The translations under genes and the position numbers were made by a program. Of a stretch of 64,000 nucleotides of DNA, positions 13,341 to 23,644 are shown in pieces. Under the pieces are notes generated by a model. That model was not told the DNA's origin. It saw only the letters and a program-made list of their open reading frames with translations, and did no database searches. Within the stretch, counting starts at the first letter, position 1; every line of letters begins with the position of its first letter. Origin of the DNA: Opisthorchis felineus (lineage: Eukaryota; Platyhelminthes; Trematoda; Opisthorchiida; Opisthorchiidae); the NCBI GenBank assembly GCA_004794785.1, contig SJOL01006800.1, positions 126,332 through 190,331 on the forward strand, given 5' to 3'.

Positions 13341-13920
13341 CAGCTCAAGAGGTGACCGTCTGGAGAGTACTGGATTGGTACGCCTTCTTCTGCACAAACC
13401 GCAGTTGCTATGGTTCGAAAAGAGTGGAGCTAGGACCCAAACCTGTTACAGTCCTGTGCAATTTCGAACTCCGCGGAGGAGGCCTCATAGGTGCGTACTC
13501 GGGATTTCATACCGGCGTGGATTAGATAATATCGACAGTTTTTCCTGATCCACAGCGGCTCCCTGGTCACTGAGCCAAAGGCTTTCGTGAGGTTTACGAA
13601 CAGGCTGTATACCAGCTGGTTACTTTCCAAGCATCCTTTTTACAGCTGATGCCAAGATAAGGTCTCTCGTGCTGTGTCCGGTTCGGAAGCCATATTGCTC
13701 TTCAGGAATATTTTTTCCAGAATATCAGCGTTCTGGTCATTGAGTGGGATTCGTGCCAGAATTTTTCTTTCAGTGCAGAGAAGACTGGTCCCTCGATGCG
13801 TGTCCGTTTTCTGTCGGCTTCCTTATCTTTTGAACCCTTGGCATTCTTGAACTCTTATGGGATGTTCTCCGTCTCCCAGATTGTGCAAAACCAGTCGGAA
13901 AACTTGTCTTACAGTATTGA
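13340..13920 (-). pseudogene. Non-LTR retrotransposon RT fragment, Jockey/CR1-like
   Basis: The minus-strand frame 13,630-13,430 contains LVYSLFVNLTKAFGSVTREPLW, the RT block usually written as (F/V)DLTKAFDTVSREGLW. It continues through GMKSRVRTYEASSAEFEIA, matching the GM..RV...G..S..F.V block that follows in CR1/Jockey-type RTs. In VNLTKAFGSV the first catalytic Asp is Asn, and the second conserved Asp of AFD is Gly, so the enzyme is dead. Upstream on the same strand, to about 13,900, matching pieces in shifted frames (ENIP, ARIPLND, ERPYL) fit the preceding RT blocks. It is a clearly different lineage from the RTE-like tails nearby. Confidence 0.65.
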
Positions 13921-13929
13921 TTCGCCTAA

Positions 13930-14740
13930 CTTGTAGTCCAGTTATCGCTCTTCAGCCTTCGCAATGGAATGGAAATCCCCATTTTCACAGGGGCTTGGAA
14001 TAACTGTTCAAGATAGCCCAAACTTAACTCTAGGGCTTTAAATATAATTAGACGAACCTTATGGCTGTACGGTAGTGAAGCATCAGTGTCAACAATGATG
14101 TTGCTGTCCCTGATGATGATGACCCGGTTCCCGCTGTCTCTAATACTGGCCATGGTCATTTCCTCTGAGAAAGCCCACATGACGCCTCGGGACTGTTGGA
14201 GCGACCGATGGTCCATCTGGCCCTCTGTTTGCCACCACCAATTGTTGTTGTGGAATTTCAGCAACCTCGTACTTGATTTTGCCGGATTAAGATATATCAG
14301 GATTCGGAACCAACGGACGATTTTTCACCACCTGGTCCCGAGGCTCCCAATAGTATGTGAGAGTGACTGACACAGTTGGAACATGTGTCGTGGAGACTGT
14401 CAAAAGGTGCACGGCCTTGGTGTGAGGGATCCCATGAAAAGGTGGTCACATATAACGGTGCGGTTATGTTCCGTGCGTGGTAGATGTCTTCTGCCCGACA
14501 GAACGAACCTCCAACGAATTAAAAGAATCGCTTCCACATAGCGGCCTTCAATGATAGTGCACCCTCAAACTGGGCAACAGACCTGCTACTCAGACCTTAC
14601 CTTTACCTGTCTTACATCGTGTCTAAGGAATGTAGAGAGAAACCACTTAGAACAAACCCAGCTTTCTCAAGCCTGGTTATCCTGATACGATCGTTTGAGA
14701 TGTCTACGGTGTGCGCGTTGTGCTCAGTTTGAGGGTTGGT
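13930..14740. other. Degenerate dispersed repeat, no gene
   Basis: Around 14,045-14,130 the words GCTGTACGGTAGTGAAGCATCAGTGTCAACA and GATGATGATGACCC belong to a dispersed family also seen at 23.80, 26.87, 27.62 and 29.05 kb (a GATGATGATGA core linked to a GTACGGCAGTGAAGCA word). The frame across it is open for 112 codons on the minus strand, but the family is shared in both orientations and frames, so I do not call it coding. Confidence 0.45.
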
Positions 14741-15000
14741 TGCCCCGTCATTGATTGGCTCACCCGTCGCAGTCAAGTGACCCCTGCTATGTCACAAGGT
14801 TACAGATGATCGAAGGTTTGGAGACGTTTAAGGTCTTCAGGACGCATGGGCCAAGTGTCACAACCATAAAGTAAGAAACCTGTTGCAGCTGCTTTGTATA
14901 TGCGGCCCTTCAGCTTCAGTTATATTCATTTTTGACGCCACAGATGATACAGTTGACCAGCTGCTCCAGTTTCACAGCACTCTTCTTCGTCTGAGAACGT
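14740..15000 (-). pseudogene. RTE-like RT C-terminal tail
   Basis: Read downward from 14,985, the minus strand gives QLYHLWRQK (stop) LKLKGRIYKAA, then FLLYGCDTWPMRPEDLKRL and QTFDH, then in broken frame IAGVT and RRVS. This is the conserved tail of RTE-type non-LTR RTs (HLWRR..I.L.LKGRVY.A.VR..LLYG.ETWPLR.ED..RL..FDHRCLR.IA...W..RVSN). Stops and frameshifts make it non-functional. It lies just outside the left inverted-repeat arm and in the same orientation as the RT pieces inside that arm. Confidence 0.7.
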
Positions 15001-15249
15001 GCACAAGAGTCAAACACTCGTTTGAAGTAAAGGGAAACGGTGATTGTTGATCCGCGGTATACGTGGCTCAAAAAGTTGACGTAAAGATGCGCTTGACACA
15101 CTCCTGCCCCCTCATCATCATAGCAGACAGCGACAACAGTGTTGATACTGATGCCCCAATGCCGTGCAACCAAAAGTTCATTTAGTTACTTAGTTATTTA
15201 GTTACTTAAAGTGAAAAAAGCAGAATGGGTGAGCAAGAGACCTGATGGT

Positions 15250-15365
15250 GGCCCATTACAGGCAGTCTGAGGTGCCCGTACCTCCAAGTGCTCAGCAGGA
15301 CAATCTGGATAGACACTGACGCCACGAACAACACTGACATTGATTAACGTCCATTCCATGCAATG
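15250..15365. repeat. Dispersed repeat pair member (with 27.78 kb)
   Basis: CAATCTGGATAGACACTGACGCCACGAACAACACTGACAT here matches CAATCTGGATAGAAACTGACAGCATGAACGCCACTGACAT at 27,779-27,818 in the same orientation. A shorter version (GCATGAACACCACTAAGATCGG) lies near 17,668 inside the left arm. The unit is unidentified and short. Confidence 0.5.
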
Positions 15366-15452
15366 TCCTCATAAAAGCGCAAGGGGATTACGAGGACCCC
15401 ACCCTGAAGGGAACACTATACTAACAACACCTAAACTGTTCGTAGTCTCTTC

Positions 15453-15961
15453 GGCACCATTCTACCAAGGCATACGTTGTCCACCTCGCAGTCTCCGTCA
15501 TACTGGAGGAGGCACGGAAAACAACACTAGTCCCGTTGGACGATGTTTCGGCATGCGTAGCACATGACCGAGCAAACCACAGTTGGTGCTGCTGCATGTT
15601 TTCCTAGACTGAACTACCCTGCTGCTCTACCAAATACCCATTTTCCTCGATGCGAATTCGTTGACGAAATCCAACACGAACAACGCTTCTGGGACGTTGG
15701 TAATTGAAAACTGGAAGAGGTATTGCGTCATCCGTCCACAGAGGCCATGCCTCGCAACCATACAACAATACAGTCCTTACTGTAGCCTGGTGCACGCAAC
15801 CCTCGAGGCCCAATAGCAAGCCTTTTTTGACGCCGCTTGTGACACAAGTTAGCAAATGTGATTCGGGCCTTGAGGGTTCGTACACTGACTTCACCAGACA
15901 CACTTACGTCAGGGCTAATACAAAGGCGTGTAATTCTCCCGCGCTTCTCCTTGAATTTCAA
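15453..15961 (-). pseudogene. RTE-like RT tail in left arm
   Basis: Same relic as 46,877-47,385 in the right arm. It contains VRTVLLYGCEAWPLWTDD followed by VFNYQRPRSVVRVGFRQRI, and in another frame GHVLRMPKHR. In this arm a TAG lies where the right arm has TCG (left about 15,606-15,614, reading downward), so the longest open frame is 99 codons here and 153 there. That single difference shows independent decay since duplication. Confidence 0.75.
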
Positions 15962-15977
15962 GGGGCAAATCCAAAGA

Positions 15978-16615
15978 CCGCACGTTCAGAAGCATGACTG
16001 CACTTGGAAGGTGCAAGGCGCATGCTTTACCACCTGAAGGACAGTAACGACGTGGTCGACGCAGCCTCCACGCGGTTCCACTTGATTCTCCCGGGTCAAG
16101 GTTTTGTGTACCACATAAGGCGATGAAGAATCAGTGACGTCGGAAGCCTTGCTACAAGAGGAGTCAAGCTGATACCTCTGTGGTCACTGAGAGTACCTTT
16201 TTTGAACATGGGCACTATTATGGACTCACCTCAGTTATCTAGGATAGTCTATTCCTTCCAGATAGAAGCAAATATACTGGATAGGCACTGGCTCGGAAGC
16301 TTCGGAGGCTGAAGAGGGCTTGATGTAGACACTCTAGGTTTCTGTTAAACGCCGACAGTCTGGATTGGAGGTACCAGGTGGTCCACTGAAATGTTGTCCA
16401 AAGTGCTGTACCTAACGGTCTAAACGTTCTCTTTTGCTGGGTATCAGAGAACCGTTTCGGTCTCCGATGGTCTCGCTGACAAGAGGCATCTGTGGACTAG
16501 TCGAACGAATCAGGCGGAACAACCAACGGACGTTTGCAGCAGTTTTCACACCTCCCATTTCTTCGGCTTTTCGGACCCACCAAGCTTCCCGGTCTGCGCG
16601 GACAATCATTTTCAC
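15978..16615 (-). pseudogene. RTE-like linker and RT N-terminal piece, left arm
   Basis: From 16,615 downward the frame reads RADREAWWVRKAEEMGGVKT, then RWLFRLIR and VSETIGDRNGSLI, ending RERLDR. This is the stretch between endonuclease and RT in RTE elements (usually RADR..WW..KA.EME.A...GN.R.LF.LIR.TG...P.VSETI.D.DG..I....ERLDRW). The block around 16,200-16,050 follows with HRGISLTPL and, in another frame, RGGCVDHVVTVLQVVKHA, the first RT blocks. Frameshifts and stops intervene. Mirror of 46,223-46,860. Confidence 0.75.
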
Positions 16616-17389
16616 CTAGTGTCGGATGACACGTCGCGTTGAGTTGTGGTTGCAACCGATGGGGAACTATCACCGGGCCCCCAGCAATGCCACGGTCCTG
16701 CCAGGGATCCACTACTTGGATGAGGTTGGTTGACCTGCACCGCATTGAGCAGCGCTTTGGATACTTGTCTTGTGACAGATAACATCAGACCAGCAGGTAG
16801 GCGTTGGGGGAGCTGGTTCTGATACCTGTGTCTGATGTCTGGGTTGTCACGGCGCAGACAGGGGAATGACTGGGGTCCCCAGCAAAAGCCTTTGGCTCAA
16901 AAGCCCAACAGCAGGCCAGCAGGGGGGCCCGTTTACCACTCCAGAGGTACATGTTCTCTAAGGAACAGGTATGTTACACCCGGTTTTGTGGATTAGCCGA
17001 AGCAAATTGCGTGCACCCCCGAACGAACCGACCTCACCATTTTCTGAAACTTCTTATCCCACCGCGCCTCTGTGTGTACAAAAGCTTTCTGTAAGCAGAC
17101 GTCTAGCAAACCATCTAGGCCAGCTAAGCACCGAGCCTGATGTGATAGTGTTCTCGCAGCAAGGATTGACAGTGACAGTTCGGATGTCCAGTGGTCGCTG
17201 TGTACGTGTTCGGAACATGCACAAGCATACTTTCCATTGCCGCGCATCATTACTGACGGCGATACGACAGTAATACATACTGACGCTTGACCGTCACACA
17301 ACCATGAGAGAAAGCCTCAGCAGAGGTTGGACAGAAAAAGGAAGCGTAGGAACTTGGTCCTAGTCTTGGGGAAAACAGTGAGCACGTGA

Positions 17390-17520
17390 GAGTACAGTGG
17401 TTAGGGTGCGAACTTACTCACCTACCGGTTAGTACAGTAACCTTGGCGTCTCGACTGCTCCTGGCTCATGCCAGATGGCATGGCAACTAGGTACCAAAAG
17501 ATTTTTACAGCCAAACGGGT
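17390..17520 (+). repeat. tRNA-derived SINE in left arm
   Basis: The order GAGAGTACAGTGGTTAGGGTGCGAAC, CTTGGCGTCTCGACTGCTCCTG, GGCATGGCAACTAGGTACC matches the SINE family in plus orientation, with a decayed A box (usually GATAGCTCAGTGGTTAAGG) and no intact B box. Its mirror image is at 45,318-45,448. Confidence 0.6.
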
Positions 17521-17767
17521 AAAGTTAAGGGGGACAGCATTAAAATAGACATATCTGAGCATCATGTTGAACTGGGGTGCAATCAGTGCGCCTGACGTCT
17601 TATGTGGACCCCATTTGACACAGGTCCATAAAGAAACTCTCTCTGGGCCGTCCGCCTATGGAATGGCAGCATGAACACCACTAAGATCGGTTGTGTGCCA
17701 TGTTCTACAGGACCCCCGATCACATACAAGCATCGCGCGGGACCCAGCCAAGAGGACGCGAACACCT

Positions 17768-18200
17768 CATATCAGTTTGATTGTAGTACCTTCATTTCAC
17801 GCTGCCATGTTTTAGCCTGTCCCTCTCGAGCCTTCCGCTAACAGGGGCTGGGAACGGAAAACAATGCCTTCTTGGGTAGACGGTGGTTGGGCCTACTCAA
17901 TATATGCTCCAACCACCTTAACTTGATAAGTTTAATATGTTGCCCTAACTATTATGATTCTTTGCCAAGTACGCGCTTGAGTGCCACTTCGTTGCACACC
18001 AGCTACAGCCAACCAACTTTTGCTAGGTTACGTAGACACTGGTGATCAAAAGTGCGAAGTCGCCGGATAAGAGGGACAAGCTCTTAGCCACAAAGGACTG
18101 TCCTTCCGGCTGCCTTGTACGCACGGTCATTTAGCTTCAGCGAAACTCGTTTCGCTTCCGCTCTTATTGTTGTTTTATATAGCTCAAGTGAAATTAGTTT
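17768..18200 (-). pseudogene. Second RTE-like RT tail in left arm
   Basis: Mirror of 44,640-45,070. Read downward it carries LNDRAYKAAGRTVL, RRLRTFDHQCLRNLAKVGW, RVLGKES, LIKLRWLEHI and PNHRLPKKALFSVPS, the usual C-terminal blocks of this RT type, with several stops. It shares only block-level similarity with the other tail in the same arm, so each arm holds two different relics in one orientation. Confidence 0.7.
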
Positions 18201-18509
18201 CTGACGCCAAAACGACGCAGTTTTCGAACCCTACCCGCGCCTATAGATGTTATAGTACAATCACGGATTATGCAGCCCTAAGATATGCGAACCGGTCAGC
18301 ACACTGAAGTTTTGGGGGCACAAGATAGGGAATCCCAAAGTGAAGTTCTGCAGTTATCAGACAGAACGCATGTCGACATCTCATTTCGAGTACTTTGTGC
18401 GGACGAACCGTCAAGTAGCATGAAGACGTCATCCACACAAGTTTAATCTCTTTTGAGATGTGATTTCGACTCATAGATTCATAAAGTGTGCACTCTATGA
18501 TAACATCCA

Positions 18510-21500
18510 CGATAAAATTGAACAAAAAAAGAAAAAGGGAACAATCCTGATGAGCTCGACTAGTCTTCAGGTGGCTTCTGGACCGGAAGCATGGAAGCGA
18601 GTATGAAGAGCTTCAGGGGCAAGAATATTCAGAGGTACTCTATCCAGAGGCCTCCTCTGACGTTAAGGAAAATCGCGATTGTTGGCCAACGGACACGTGC
18701 GGCACTGCTCAAGCGCTTGACACAATATAAGGGTATGGACAAGGCACCCCCAAGATCCTGCCCGATGTTCTCGGACTTACGTCTCACGCGGCGAAGATAG
18801 GCTTCACAACGCAAGAAGAGCCATTGACCGTGTTACGATAAGCGTGACAGCTACACCTCCACGTTTGGAAGTCAGTTCGGGCACCTCTTTTGAACACGGG
18901 TACGGACGCCAAATTTCGTACTCGATAGAGTCAACCAAGCAAAACTCCGCTCGCGAACTGAGCACAACACCAATACCGACACAATCCGCTTCAGTAAATA
19001 CCGGTAGTGCCAAACGGTAAAGTTTCGTTGGCTATGTTACTGTTTTTGGATCTTGTATTCGAGTTTCAGGAACGCAGCAAATATTTCTATCGATCTACTG
19101 TCTAAGATGCGCACAACAGCAGCACGCTGGCTCACTTGCATAGGAACTCGCACTTTAGAAGCTACGATAAAGGTAGGGAGCGGCACTTCTCTGGACGCGT
19201 GACTATGGTCGGGTTCAGCAGAAGCCTAATTACTAGGTGGGACAGGAGGAACTCAAGGATATCAGCGATGGGTGTCAGCAGTCGCATTCATTTGCTTAGC
19301 CATCCTGTTGCATGCAGCAAACAAGTCGACCCGGCTGGAGGGTTGATATGGCACGGAGGCACGTTTGGTTATATGTGGGCTGAGATACTATAGCCGTGCC
19401 CACCCCTACACAAGACGTTTAGGGTCCTCAACCGAAGTGTTTGCCCCAAAAACCCGATTGCAAGGTACCAGCGGTTAGTGGGAAGCCACCTGGACCGTCC
19501 TACTTTCAACGAGTAAAGTGCCAGTCTAGGGGACCAGGAGGCTGTTCGTCAGACCTCTATCCATTGACCAAACTAGCAAGAGAAACTCCATGGATGTTGC
19601 AACAGTAACTCAATGTGTTACTGAGGTTTGCAAACCGTCGCACCAAGACGATGATATATTTTTGCGACGCCAACCACGAAACGGTTATGCTTCGGGTAGT
19701 TGAACAGTTTAGATCCCTGCCCAACCCTCTGGTGTAAACCTAGTGCGTCTTAGTGCCTGTATAATTGCGCAATTACCCCGGAGGACTGCAGGCGCGCTGG
19801 AAAGTACAAACACGGTGCAAGCCACTTTTCGGTAGCGAATTCTACACTAATTGGGCTCTGTCTCGCGGTACCTTAATCGGACGAGTTCGATCTCCTAGAT
19901 ACAGGGACCTTATGAAAGATGGGGCTGTCAATGGCGTCAGAAAACATAAGCCTCGACTGACATAGGGCACTCGATGTTTGCTTGCACACTACAACCAGGT
20001 AGTAGCCAGAGTTTAGGAAGTTATGGAACTTTTTTGCGTGGAACACAATGAACCAACCGTTGCCAGCCGCGTATATTCATCCAGATGATAGGTTCCAAAC
20101 CTTACAGTGCATTCAGAGTTAACACAAGCACAGTAGAAGGCTAGATAAATAAAGACTCCTTCCGACATTTTGCAAACGATTCCGAGCACCCTCAACGAAA
20201 CGGCTCATAAGTCATGATACTGACCAAAACTCACATGGACTCATACGCTATTAGCAAACAACCAAACCTCTAACTGGTCAGTATGAAAGCAGGCAGCGCG
20301 GAGGTCGCCCTGTGAATTTCCAGAGGAAAAAGAAATACCACATAAAGCGTTGTTAAACGTGACCAAATCTCGAGTGTAGTTCCATGGGGCTGTACAACAT
20401 CGGTCCCATTACAGAACGTCCGGGCTAACAATGACACTATGTGCATTCAAGGACAAGGTTGAAATCGTGGACGTTACCCAATCTCTCAGCAAGCCAAGCC
20501 AGACGCGCTGATGTCCCCAGTTGCCTTGACATTCCACGATTCATGGGAGTTATTAAATAAACGGGCGTTTTTCTAACCTATGGATTTTCAGAAGTGACGC
20601 ATACTACGGCCACGGGTCCACCACAAAACGTCGCCAGGGCAAACGATTTCTCTAAATGGAGATCATAGTTTACTCAGTTCCATGATCGATGTAGTCATGG
20701 GTAAACTAAAAAGACACGACATAATGACCATAATCACGCCAGCGAAGAGTACGTGCAACACGATGGATGGACAGCTTATATTGGGGGCATTTCTCACCAC
20801 AACGGCCAACTGGAATACGGAGGCCGGGCCTTGATTGCAAGTGGCATGCATGTGATGTGACTGTTGCCTTAACGACCAAATTCTGTGTCAAGTACATGGC
20901 TCAAGTGGAACTGGAGACATATCAACTCTAGACTAAAACGCCCGGAAGCGTCGAAAATTGCAGAATTTCGCCACAGAATGCTCATAGATATCGAATTGGA
21001 AAATAATTACTCCGAAGTACAATTCTATTAACAACCAAATGCAGATGGACCGTGACATTACGCGTAACAATGGTGATGGTAGTAATAACGCTATTGCAAT
21101 GTGGATATAAAATATTTAACCATGGAAAAGGGCAAAAGGTTGAAAAAATTTTCAGTTCGGACAACATACACATAGGAAGGATAGAAAACCCTTCGCGCAC
21201 ACAGATGAATATGAACAAGGTGAAGCCAAATAACGTATCGGATGTGAAATAGTGAGTTTGGTTAACAAATGGCGCACCCGCGCGCGACTAGCAGCTCGAT
21301 CGCAGTTATGGCTCGTACAATAGCATTGATATACATAGCTCGTATGCACTTATTCGCTAAATTGTGTTCTGGGGATGGAAACATGGGGATATGTATGCGA
21401 CGGAGTAAGTTGAAGATGAACGGCGCGAGCGCTCTAACTGTAACGAGCACCAACAACAACGCGAACAACCGAATAGACTTGTTCTCTGAGGAGCGTTACA

Positions 21501-21585
21501 AACCCTGGACACATGGGGAAGGGAATCATTGTAGTGAAGAATACTCGAATAAAAACATTAATGGAAATCAAACAGGGTGAGAACC
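18510..21585. other. Mostly featureless stretch
   Basis: No gene recognised. 19,150-19,350 shares weak words with 38,330-38,520 (GGCTACGATA, CAGAAGCCTA, TTCAAGGATGTCAG-like), suggesting an old dispersed repeat. For the gene on the minus strand ending at 21,591 I looked for a poly(A) signal downstream and found only AATAAG-type variants (for example complement of 21,350-21,355), no clear AATAAA. Confidence 0.4.
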
Positions 21586-21590
21586 GGGAA

Positions 21591-22764
21591 TTATTGAGGA
21601 ATCGTTTCAGGACTGATAGCATCTACGATGGCACCATCTCCGGCAGCTGGAGTCGAGGAGGGCTGCACTGCTGTTTCAGTGATGGCAGGCAGTTTGCTAT
21701 GGATTTCAGGCTCTATCTGTTCGGTGGCTGGTGGCACGTCTGTAGGGAGAAGTAAATTATTGAGATCAGTACAAGGTATATAAATGCTAAGAAACTGCAC
21801 TTTTGCAAGTACTGCTTAGATGAACAGATTATTTACGAAGACATGAACATTCCTGCATCACCACGAGAAGTTACCCAATAACGAAGGCTTACCTAAGGGC
21901 GCTGTGTGTTTGCTGTCTCCATTTACTGAGTTGAGTGAAGGGACATGGGCAGTTGGAGCATCCTCTATTATGCGTCCCATTACATGATCCGCAGGCTGTT
22001 CTGACGGAGTCACTTGTTTGATTTCCAGGCTTGTTGCCGAAGGGAGCTCATCTTTATCTACTTGAACGAACCCTACTAAGAGTTGACCATCCTCTCCTTG
22101 AACGGATACAGCTGCTTCAACTTCAGCGCTGTCAGCAGCGGGGACATCTGTTTTTTCGACAACCTCGAAATCTACCGCTTCCGTACTGATGGAAGCAGGG
22201 GCTTCATTCACTGATGATTCAGTTTTTTTTGGTGGGACCTCGTCTGGTACTTTTGGGATAAGTTCACTGACTCCTGTTGATATTGTCGGAGTGCTCTCCA
22301 CAACTGCTGGGGCGACTTCGCTGACTTCCGACTTTTTGGGGGTAATCTCACTGTCCTCGGTAGGTTTTTCTGTTTCTACTAGTGTCATTAAAGAAAACAG
22401 CAAAACTTGCCTTCATCGGGCTGACCGTCCACTTTGGCTTTCTTCGACGGTAACTCCTGTGAGTCTACAACGGAATCCCGGTCTTTCGTAGAGGAGCTGG
22501 TGTCTAAACCGTTTATCTCTTCAATGCTACCTTCACTCTTGATTTGCGACTGTTGAGATTCTGTATCTTCTGACATTATCTTGGTCGGTTCAGCTGACTG
22601 CCGCTAGAATGACAATGAAAAAGATGGGCGGTTGAACCTACCTTACGTCTTGGTGACTTAACAGGAGACTTTGCCGGCGATGCTGCCTGGACAGCAGCGA
22701 TTCGCGCGCTTGTGCGCCGAGGAGCGGGGCTCTCCTCCGAAGAATGACCAGAGCGTCGAGGCAT
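21591..22764 (-). CDS. Disordered, nuclear-looking S-P-x-K protein, four exons
   Basis: Exons on the minus strand are 22,764-22,642, 22,603-22,411, 22,378-21,893 and 21,739-21,591. Their lengths 123+193+486+149 join in one frame to 316 codons plus TAA. Introns are 38, 32 and 153 bp. The ATG chosen follows a TTTATGATTATTTCAG acceptor by two bases. The protein starts with a basic Ser/Pro/Arg head that includes SPAKSPVKSPRRK (residues 29-41), has a likely nuclear signal PSKKAKVDG near residue 95, and then a long acidic Glu/Pro/Thr/Ser/Val-rich, low-complexity body with no Cys and no predicted folded domain. S-P-x-K/R motifs occur in chromatin proteins and are CDK-type phosphorylation sites. A chromatin or nuclear role is an inference; I do not recognise the family. 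Confidence 0.8.
22379..22410 (-). other. Intron 2, 32 bp GC-AG micro-intron
   Basis: The donor is GAAG|GCAAGT, the standard context of GC-type donors, and the acceptor is GACACTAG|TA. Without its removal the frame runs into TAA after FCCFL. With removal the frame D-E-V-E-T-E-K is restored at phase 1. At 32 bases it is near the minimum for a spliceosomal intron, a size known from trematode genes. Confidence 0.75.
22604..22641 (-). other. Intron 1, 38 bp, with a possible tandem acceptor
   Basis: Donor AAG|GTAGGT and acceptor TTCTAG|CGGCAG. A second AG six bases further on (CGGCAG|TCAGC) would give a 44 bp intron and remove two codons (Arg-Gln) without changing frame. Both are phase 0. Confidence 0.75.
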
Positions 22765-22781
22765 GACTGAAATAATCATAA

Positions 22782-22782
<1 letters not shown>
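22765..22782 (-). promoter_or_regulatory. Splice acceptor two bases before the start codon
   Basis: Minus strand TTTATGATTATTTCAG|TCATG. A pyrimidine-containing acceptor directly before ATG fits either a 5' UTR intron or a spliced-leader trans-splice site. Upstream is a TA microsatellite and I see no core promoter, so the true 5' end is not visible. Confidence 0.5.

Positions 22783-22786
<4 letters not shown>

Positions 22787-22829
<43 letters not shown>
22787..22829. repeat. (AT)n microsatellite
   Basis: About 21 uninterrupted AT units, just upstream of the start of the minus-strand gene. Confidence 0.95.
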
Positions 22830-22831
<2 letters not shown>

Positions 22832-23019
22832 GATGAGTATATAGCAGTATTCACCCCATTGGTTAGAAAAATGTGGGTCTAGCAGAAGCCTACGAAAGCA
22901 AGATCAATGATGATTATTGATCATGAACAAGACGTACAGCTGAGAGGAGGGTAGTATGCACAAGACAGGATGAACAGTGCCGTACTTATCTCTGCTTAAT
23001 TTCGTGATCGATGGGATAA

Positions 23020-23640
23020 TGAGACGAACGCTGGAAGGTCTTTAAAACACAGGCGTCCAAATAGCCTCTGAGGAAAACGGTGTTGATCTAGGATATGCAG
23101 ACATCGTTCTCGTCCTCGAAAAGGCGCAGCTGCTTTTAGATGAACTGACAAAAGTCCTTTGGTATGAATCTCGCACCTGGACATGCAGTTGCTGTCACGC
23201 CACTTACCAGTTCCGACTATGGCGTGACAAATGAGGTCAAAGCATGAATCTGCAAGTCTCGAGTAGCGTTTGCTAAATTGATACACCTGTGGCCTGTTCG
23301 AGCAGCGGAACTGAGACGTCTCCAGGTGTTCGACAATCGTTGTCTCAGTACCATAGCTCATGTGGTTTGGTGTCCGCGAATCCGTAACGAGATAATTAGA
23401 AAGCGAGTTTTCGGTTGCGCAACAGGAATTTCCATTGAACAATCTGCCCAGCCATGTATTGCGCACGCCGAACCATCGTTTGTCGAAGAAAGTGCCCTTT
23501 TCCATGGCCAATTCAGACTGGCGGAAGCAGAGAGGTGGCCAACCCTTGAGCTGGCGCAAGGGTATGAAAGAGATTAGGAGACGTCTGGGTGCTGTCGGTG
23601 CTACTCGCCTTCAAGGAGACGCTGCAAGATGACTGCTAAT
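23020..23640 (+). pseudogene. RTE-like RT, palm to C-terminus, decayed
   Basis: Reading from 23,028: NTGVQIASEENGVDLGYAD, then IVLVLEKAQLLLDELTKVL, then after a frame change VRAAELRRLQVFDNRCL, STIAHVVW, and in a third frame SHVLRTPNHRL and WRKQRGGQPLSWRKGMKEI. These are the palm (YADD) and tail blocks of RTE-type RTs in correct order. The catalytic box is YAD-I rather than YADD-I: one Asp codon is missing (TATGCAGACATCGTT). About 150 bases between palm and tail are scrambled or deleted. The 3' end is near 23,640, consistent with a 5'-truncated insertion. Confidence 0.8.
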
Positions 23641-23644
23641 CTAC

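Larger units (their letters stand above)
15453..18506. repeat. Left arm of 3.05 kb inverted repeat
   Basis: Reverse complement of 44,334-47,385. Positions pair so that left plus right equals 62,838, changing to 62,840 at the inner end. This shift comes from a 2-base indel: GTCAGAAAC in this arm and GTCAAAC in the other, near 18,200/44,640. Identity by eye is about 99%, with scattered substitutions including G/A, C/T and A/C sites around 17,650-17,770. The ends are abrupt: the outer end near 15,453 after GGCACC and the inner end after ATAACAT at 18,506. I see no target-site duplication or terminal repeat. The content is a mosaic of dead elements, so this is a duplicated segment rather than one transposon. 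Confidence 0.9.

Noticed and set aside
15453..18506. Inverted-repeat arm as a single large DNA transposon with a partner end
   Set aside because: No terminal inverted repeats within an arm, no transposase and no target-site duplication; contents are mixed LINE and SINE relics.
18546..18575. CCTGATGAGCTCGACTAGTCTTCAGG as a hammerhead
   Set aside because: No GAAA after a paired stem II.
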